DNA of 10,113 nucleotides from Desulfobacterales bacterium. Lineage in GTDB: Bacteria; Desulfobacterota; Desulfobacteria; Desulfobacterales; UBA11574. Positions 6,450 through 10,113 of this stretch are shown in pieces (the first letter of the stretch is position 1; each line of letters begins with the position of its first letter). The notes under the pieces are model-generated. The model was not told where the DNA came from and ran no database searches. It saw only the letters and a program-made list of their open reading frames with translations. The stretch lies in assembly GCA_012974475.1 (NCBI GenBank), contig JAAXQD010000032.1:1-10113 (forward strand). The letters run 5' to 3'. The translations under genes were made by a program, and so were the position numbers.

Positions 6450-6662
6450 TCTACCCAAGGGATATTTGCTAAAAAGAATCTTGACACCCAAAATGCCGTA
6501 AGTTTACAAAAAGAAATATCCGATCTCCAAGCACGGATCGATCAAAATCGGATCGAACATATAGAAGAGATGAAAAAGATCAATCCCGATGCAGGCAGAG
6601 GATTCAGAGGAGGCGGCCCCATGGGAGGCGGTTTGTCATCCGGACACCCCTGCCGGCAATAA
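6450..6662 (+). pseudogene. C-terminal remnant of a ZraP/Spy-like periplasmic metal-sensor protein
   Basis: A plus-strand frame, open from 6384 to a TAA at 6660-6662, encodes a recognisable tail. It has a helical stretch (NLDTQNAVSLQKEISDLQAR, then RIEHIEEMKKINPDAGRG) followed by a glycine-rich end (RGGGPMGGG) and a terminal PCRQ. This matches the C-terminal half of small periplasmic heavy-metal-resistance/Spy-CpxP-type proteins, which end in a Gly-rich, Cys- or His-containing tail. The family's signal peptide and first helices are missing, and no ATG, GTG or TTG occurs in frame before the ATG at 6570, too late to be the start. The upstream residues (6384-6449) do not look like the family. 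It is therefore a decayed 5'-truncated gene. The family call rests on motif style, not a search. Confidence 0.55.
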
Positions 6663-6717
6663 ATATAGACAAATTTCTTCATAAGGAGATGGCTTTCGCG
6701 AGCCATTGTGATCATCT

Positions 6718-6732
6718 ACCGTAATGTTGCAA
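6718..6732 (+). repeat. 15-base direct repeat, copy 2
   Basis: ACCGTAATGTTGCAA matches 6363-6377 at 14 of 15 positions. It lies 67 bases upstream of the DUF3047 start, where it could also serve as a regulatory half-site, since GTTGCAA is half of the palindrome core at the first copy. Confidence 0.45.
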
Positions 6733-6799
6733 AAGGCGAGGGTGCTTCCCATGTAAAATTATCTTCAGCCATGATTAATTTGTCAAGGACGTCTCTAAC

Positions 6800-7534
6800 A
6801 TGAGAATTTTCGTAATCATATTTATAACAGCCGTTCAAATTATATCCCCCTCGCCTCGCCTCCAAGCTCAAGATATTATCGATGTCGGTAAATTTTCAGC
6901 CGCTGAACCGGGTGAAAAATTGCCCGAAGGATGGCATCCTTTAATATTTAAAAATTTAACGTCCTATACCCGTTATTCTCTGGTAAAAGACGGCGATACG
7001 GTGGTCGTCAAAGCTGTAAGCGAAGCATCCGCTTCGGGGTTAATCCGTAAAATCAGGATTGATCCCCAAAAGTATCCGATTATTCAATGGCGCTGGAAGG
7101 TAATGAATGTTTGCAAAAACAGTGATGTCACACAAAAGGATGGAAATGATTATCCGGCCAGAATTTATATTACATTTGAGCATGATCCCGGCAAAATAGG
7201 GTTCTTCGACAAGATTAAATATTATTTGGCCAAACAAATTTATGGTGAATACCCCCCTATTTGTGCGATTAATTACATCTGGGAAAGCAAAGCCCCGATA
7301 GGTACCATCGCTCCAGATCCGTATACGGAGCGGAACAAGATGATCGTTGTTGAAAGCGGGGAAAAAGCACTCGATACGTGGATCACCGAAGAACGCAATA
7401 TATTGGCCGACTTTGTTGCCGCATTTGGCGAAACACCGCCGATGATATCGGGAATCGGCATCATGACGGATTCGGATAATACCAAAGAGTCCGATACCGC
7501 TTTTTACGGAGACATCTTGCTTAAGCAAAAATAA
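6800..7534 (+). CDS. DUF3047 family exported protein
   Basis: This 244-residue protein has a signal peptide (hydrophobic 3-15, probable cleavage after LQAQ near residue 24), so it is likely periplasmic. The DUF3047 pattern is clear: QWRWKV (96-101), the GNDYPARIYITFEHDP block (115-130; the usual GDD is GND here), INYIWESKAPIGT (157-169), PYTERNKMIVVESG (174-187), WITEERNILADFVAAFGETP (194-213) and GIGIMTDSDNT (218-228) ending in YGDI. Members are predicted beta-sandwich proteins of unknown activity. AAGGA about 11 bases upstream of the ATG at 6800 is a weak ribosome site, and no convincing promoter was seen in the preceding 60 bases. It is the first gene of the plus-strand train, and the next begins within about 40 bases. 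Confidence 0.85.
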   Translation: MRIFVIIFITAVQIISPSPRLQAQDIIDVGKFSAAEPGEKLPEGWHPLIFKNLTSYTRYSLVKDGDTVVVKAVSEASASGLIRKIRIDPQKYPIIQWRWKVMNVCKNSDVTQKDGNDYPARIYITFEHDPGKIGFFDKIKYYLAKQIYGEYPPICAINYIWESKAPIGTIAPDPYTERNKMIVVESGEKALDTWITEERNILADFVAAFGETPPMISGIGIMTDSDNTKESDTAFYGDILLKQK

Positions 7535-7571
7535 CGGTTTGATTGTGCCGTTCGTAGTCCCGGCCTTTAAA

Positions 7572-8276
7572 ATGTTACAGACGATAAAACGATTTATAAA
7601 GTGCAAATCCAAAGCCCCGGACGATGCGATTCTATCCATTCCCGATCAGATCGAATCCTGGCAAACAGCCAATCGAAAAATGGCATGGGGTATCCAAGAG
7701 GCCGAATTCGATCGGATTGGAACACCGCCCCAATTAACGGACAAAGACCGGCGTGACGGGTTTGTCGGTGTGATTCTTTCCTACGGCTTTGGCCATGATG
7801 GTCACGGCAATGCCGATGCTGTTCTCTCCGGCAAATTGGCCTGGGAATATGCGTGTAAACGTCGGAAGATGAAGACATGGCAGTGTGAGAATATTCACTT
7901 TGACAGATCTGACCATTTCCGCTTGCGCCCCAAAGCGCCGCCCAGGCCCAAAGGCTACTATTTTTCAAAGATCCAGACCGGTGGAAGATACCAGAATTTG
8001 AAGGTGTCTCAATTTCTAAAGAGACTCGAGGACGATACCGGCTGCGGCCCGGAAGGGATTCAGCTTTTAACCATCACGCACACCCATTTTACGGATATGA
8101 TGAACGATCGAAAAATGCCTTTTATGGCATTTGCGGATTACGATGTGGCGCCACACGGGGTCAATGATTTTTGCGACGCCTTGCAAATGTTCTGCAGTCA
8201 GGGTATTCTGGGACTGGGTATAGGAAATGTGGATCGCAATTATCCTTTCTTCGGAATTCCTACCCTGCGTTTTTAA
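7572..8276 (+). CDS. unrecognised protein, 234-245 residues
   Basis: I do not recognise a family. From the ATG at 7572 the product has 234 residues and no signal peptide or membrane segment, so it is probably cytoplasmic. Visible features are a basic N-terminus (KRFIKCKSK), LTDKDRRDGFVGVILSYGFG (55-74) followed by HDGHGN, a basic proline-rich stretch (RLRPKAPPRPKGYYFSK, 117-133), ITHTHFTD (168-175), FADYDVAPHGVNDFCDA (187-203) and a Gly-rich end GILGLGIGNVDRNYPFFG (211-228). Recurrent His and Asp residues could bind metal, which is speculative. The frame is also open upstream, with TTG at 7539 and GTG at 7545 (5 and 11 bases after the DUF3047 stop). None of the three starts has a Shine-Dalgarno, so initiation may be coupled to the gene before. 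It lies 18 bases before the acyltransferase gene, pointing to co-transcription. Confidence 0.8.
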   Translation: MLQTIKRFIKCKSKAPDDAILSIPDQIESWQTANRKMAWGIQEAEFDRIGTPPQLTDKDRRDGFVGVILSYGFGHDGHGNADAVLSGKLAWEYACKRRKMKTWQCENIHFDRSDHFRLRPKAPPRPKGYYFSKIQTGGRYQNLKVSQFLKRLEDDTGCGPEGIQLLTITHTHFTDMMNDRKMPFMAFADYDVAPHGVNDFCDALQMFCSQGILGLGIGNVDRNYPFFGIPTLRF

Positions 8277-8294
8277 CCCGAAAGGCGGAACTCG

Positions 8295-9713
8295 ATGACC
8301 GGTCAAATTACCATCTCCATCTGGGTTTTTATTCTGCTGGTGATCATAGCCGTTTTGGCTGTGCTCGACCGGATATTAATCCCCAGCACCCGCTGGTTTT
8401 TACGCCGGCGTATTAACCGGGTACTAGACGAGATCGGTACCCGGCTGGATATCGAAATCCGGCCATTTCAGCTGACAAAAAGACAGGTCCTCATCGACCG
8501 GTTGGTCTACGATCCCAAAGTTGTGGAAGAAATCCAGAATCACGCACGGCAACACGAAATGCCCCTTGAAGTGGTTCAGAAAAAAGTCGCAAACTATGCC
8601 CGTGAAATTGTGCCTTCATTTAATGCATATCTCTATTTTCGGATCGGCTACTGGCTTGCTAAAAAAATAGCACGACTTCTTTATCGGGTGCGGGTGGGAC
8701 TGATTGAAGATGAGCAATATCTTTCCATTGATCCGGATTCCACTGTTGTGTTTGTCATGAATCACCGCTCCAATATGGACTATGTCCTGGTGGCCTTTCT
8801 GGCGGCTGAGCGGACGACCCTTTCCTATGCTGTAGGCGAATGGGCCAAAATCTGGCCGTTGCAGATGCTGATCCGTGCCATGGGAGCCTTTTTTGTTCGT
8901 CGGAATTCCGGCAATCCACTATACCGGCGGGTCTTGGAACGTTATATTCACATGGCAACCCGGGAAGGTGTCTGTCAGGCTGTTTTTCTGGAAGGGGGCC
9001 TAAGCCGTGACGGCAGACTGCAAACACCCAAACTTGGATTGATAGACTACATGCTGCGCCGGTTTGATCCGGCCACTGACCGGGACGTTGTGTTCATTCC
9101 GGTAGGTATAAACTATGATCGAACCCTTGAGGATCGTAGCTTACTGCGTACCTTCGACTCGGCTGCGGAAAAGCGAGGCTGGTGGTTTGTATGTCGAACG
9201 ACCTTTAAATTTATTAGACGCAGTCTCGTGTTGATGATACTCAGCCGCTGGCGTCGCTATGGATACGCCTGTGTCAATTTTGGAACGCCTTTGTCGGCCA
9301 AAGCCTATTGCCTGGATCAAGGATTAAATTTCAGCCGGCTCCCAAGGGCCGATCGGTTTCCGGAGATTGCAAAGCTGTGTCATCGGCTAATGTCGGGCAT
9401 TTCCGAGGTTGTTCCGATATTGCCGGTATCTCTGATGTCTACGGTATTTTTAGAAGCTATGGACACTGAACTCGATATTTTAGATATTGAGGAACGCAGC
9501 AACCGACTCATAAACGAACTGCAGGCCCGTGGTGCACCGGTTTTTGAGATATCCCGAAGCGCACGCGCTCACGACATTGTAGATGCAATCGACTTGATGA
9601 CGCTGCGACGCATGGTGACAGCATCCGGCGACCAGTTCAAAGCTGTATCCGCAGAAGAAACAATTATGCGTTATTATGCCAATACCATCGGTCACTGGCG
9701 GCAACATAAATGA
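8295..9713 (+). CDS. PlsB-like glycerol-3-phosphate/lysophosphatidate acyltransferase
   Basis: This membrane-associated enzyme probably transfers an acyl chain to glycerol-3-phosphate or lysophosphatidate in phospholipid synthesis. It has 472 residues with an N-terminal membrane segment (about 7-24). All four acyltransferase motifs are present in order: NHRSNMDY (156-163, catalytic His157 and Asp162), GAFFVRR (197-203), FLEGGLSRDGR (231-241) and VFIPVG (266-271). The spacing and the EGxxSR form are closer to PlsB/DHAPAT-type enzymes than to PlsC, but the length is well short of E. coli PlsB (about 800), with a reduced N-terminal region. GGCGGA, 5 bases upstream, supports the ATG. It follows the unrecognised gene by 18 bases, and its TGA overlaps the ATG of the DUF2867-like gene (ATGA at 9710-9713). 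The acyl acceptor cannot be told from the sequence. Confidence 0.88.
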   Translation: MTGQITISIWVFILLVIIAVLAVLDRILIPSTRWFLRRRINRVLDEIGTRLDIEIRPFQLTKRQVLIDRLVYDPKVVEEIQNHARQHEMPLEVVQKKVANYAREIVPSFNAYLYFRIGYWLAKKIARLLYRVRVGLIEDEQYLSIDPDSTVVFVMNHRSNMDYVLVAFLAAERTTLSYAVGEWAKIWPLQMLIRAMGAFFVRRNSGNPLYRRVLERYIHMATREGVCQAVFLEGGLSRDGRLQTPKLGLIDYMLRRFDPATDRDVVFIPVGINYDRTLEDRSLLRTFDSAAEKRGWWFVCRTTFKFIRRSLVLMILSRWRRYGYACVNFGTPLSAKAYCLDQGLNFSRLPRADRFPEIAKLCHRLMSGISEVVPILPVSLMSTVFLEAMDTELDILDIEERSNRLINELQARGAPVFEISRSARAHDIVDAIDLMTLRRMVTASGDQFKAVSAEETIMRYYANTIGHWRQHK

Positions 9714-10113
9714 ATATGAAATACATACTAAAATTTAAAGGGTTAGAAACGTATTTTAAAAACGCCGATTTTATAGATGTGAAAGTATTCGAAGGACAGA
9801 CAACATTACGTCAATTTATCGCATCTATGTTGTCATACTACCCATGGTGGATCGTTCAGCTTTATCGTATTAGAAAGATGCTTGCAGGGATTCTTGGTCT
9901 GGTCAAACATGAAAAGCCGGAAGAATTACCAAAACCTTAAACCGAAGATGTTTCATTTTCTCCCTGTTAAAATGTTACCTTTTTTATCGGCAGAAGCGCC
10001 AAAGAGGATCTATTTTGGATCTCAGAAACTCCTGATGACAAACATTTAAAAGCCTATTTTGGCGTTGTCAGAGAACCTTGGAACAATTCTTTTAATCGTT
10101 TCCATGTTATGAC
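9710..10113 (+). pseudogene. DUF2867-like gene with two in-frame stop codons, cut by the window edge
   Basis: The frame starts at an ATG overlapping the acyltransferase stop (ATGA) and reads 76 residues (FKNADFIDVKVFEG, then ASMLSYYPWWIVQLYRIRKM) to TAA at 9938-9940. The same frame then continues with family-like sequence: TEDVSFSP, a second TAA at 9968-9970, then NVTFFIGRSAKEDLFWISE and DDKHLKAYFGVVREPW, still open at the right edge. This order matches DUF2867 proteins, whose N-terminal helical part is followed by a beta-rich part of the xVxFFxV...DxHL type. Two point nonsense mutations (from sense codons such as TTA and CAA) without any frame change explain it best. The activity of DUF2867 is unknown. 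The upstream 76 residues could still be made as a fragment. Confidence 0.7.

Larger units (their letters stand above)
6055..6799. other. divergent intergenic region with gene debris and structured repeats
   Basis: This 745-base region separates the two divergent gene trains and holds no intact gene. It contains a possible promoter (6111-6139), a long imperfect hairpin (6271-6340), a 24-base near-palindrome (6363-6386), the C-terminal remnant of a ZraP/Spy-like gene (about 6450-6662), a small hairpin ATGGCT-TTCGCG-AGCCAT (6689-6706) and a second copy of part of the near-palindrome (6718-6732). The mixture suggests an old insertion or rearrangement site, as inference. Nothing was recognised in 6140-6270. 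Confidence 0.6.

Noticed and set aside
7040..7639. 199-residue minus-strand ORF
   Set aside because: It lies antisense to the well-supported DUF3047 gene, has no ribosome site, and its translation shows no family features; it is a shadow frame.
9938..9970. Stop-codon readthrough or TAA recoding in the DUF2867-like gene
   Set aside because: TAA is used as the normal terminator of other genes here (VTT at 1933, DUF3047 at 7534), so two stops are better explained by mutation.
1..10113. CRISPR array, tRNA, rRNA, phage or defence genes
   Set aside because: No regularly spaced repeats, no tRNA-like cloverleaf or rRNA stretch, and no nuclease, integrase or transposase motifs were seen on either strand.

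Overview
The window looks like a chromosomal stretch from a Gram-negative, Desulfobacterota-type (deltaproteobacterial, Desulfobacterales-like) bacterium. That is inferred from the style of the proteins (short-form Gnd, SOL/DevB-type Pgl, DUF547, DUF3047, a PlsB-like acyltransferase, a DUF2867 relative), a GC content that looks mid-40s by eye, and mostly classical Shine-Dalgarno sites. No taxonomic marker gene is present, so this placement is not firm.

Layout. Bases 1-125 hold what may be the tail of a rightward gene and a weak terminator. From about 6054 leftward to 126 runs one minus-strand gene train: DUF547 exported protein, gnd, zwf (broken), a VTT/TVP38 membrane protein, pgl (TTG start, 1 base after the previous stop), a 54-residue small ORF, and an MscS-like channel gene. 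Together gnd, zwf and pgl encode the oxidative branch of the pentose phosphate pathway (glucose-6-phosphate to 6-phosphogluconolactone to 6-phosphogluconate to ribulose-5-phosphate). Bases 6055-6799 are a gene-poor divergent region. It contains a long imperfect hairpin, a near-palindrome, a 15-base direct repeat and the C-terminal remnant of a ZraP/Spy-type periplasmic metal-sensor gene. From 6800 rightward runs a plus-strand train: DUF3047 exported protein, an unrecognised protein, a PlsB-like acyltransferase, and a DUF2867-like gene with two in-frame stops that runs off the right edge.

The most notable feature is the number of damaged genes in a neighbourhood that otherwise looks normal. 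zwf has lost about 50 codons from its beta domain together with the reading frame. The MscS-like gene has lost, in frame, almost the whole beta domain (about 70 residues). The ZraP-like gene lacks its N-terminus and start codon, and the DUF2867-like gene has two nonsense codons. Either this genome is decaying locally, with the oxidative pentose phosphate entry step lost, or part of the pattern is a sequencing or assembly artefact. No defence system, CRISPR array, tRNA, rRNA or complete mobile element was seen. I found no clearly new multi-gene system. The best candidates for new biology are the unrecognised protein at 7572-8276 and the 54-residue ORF at 1008-1172.
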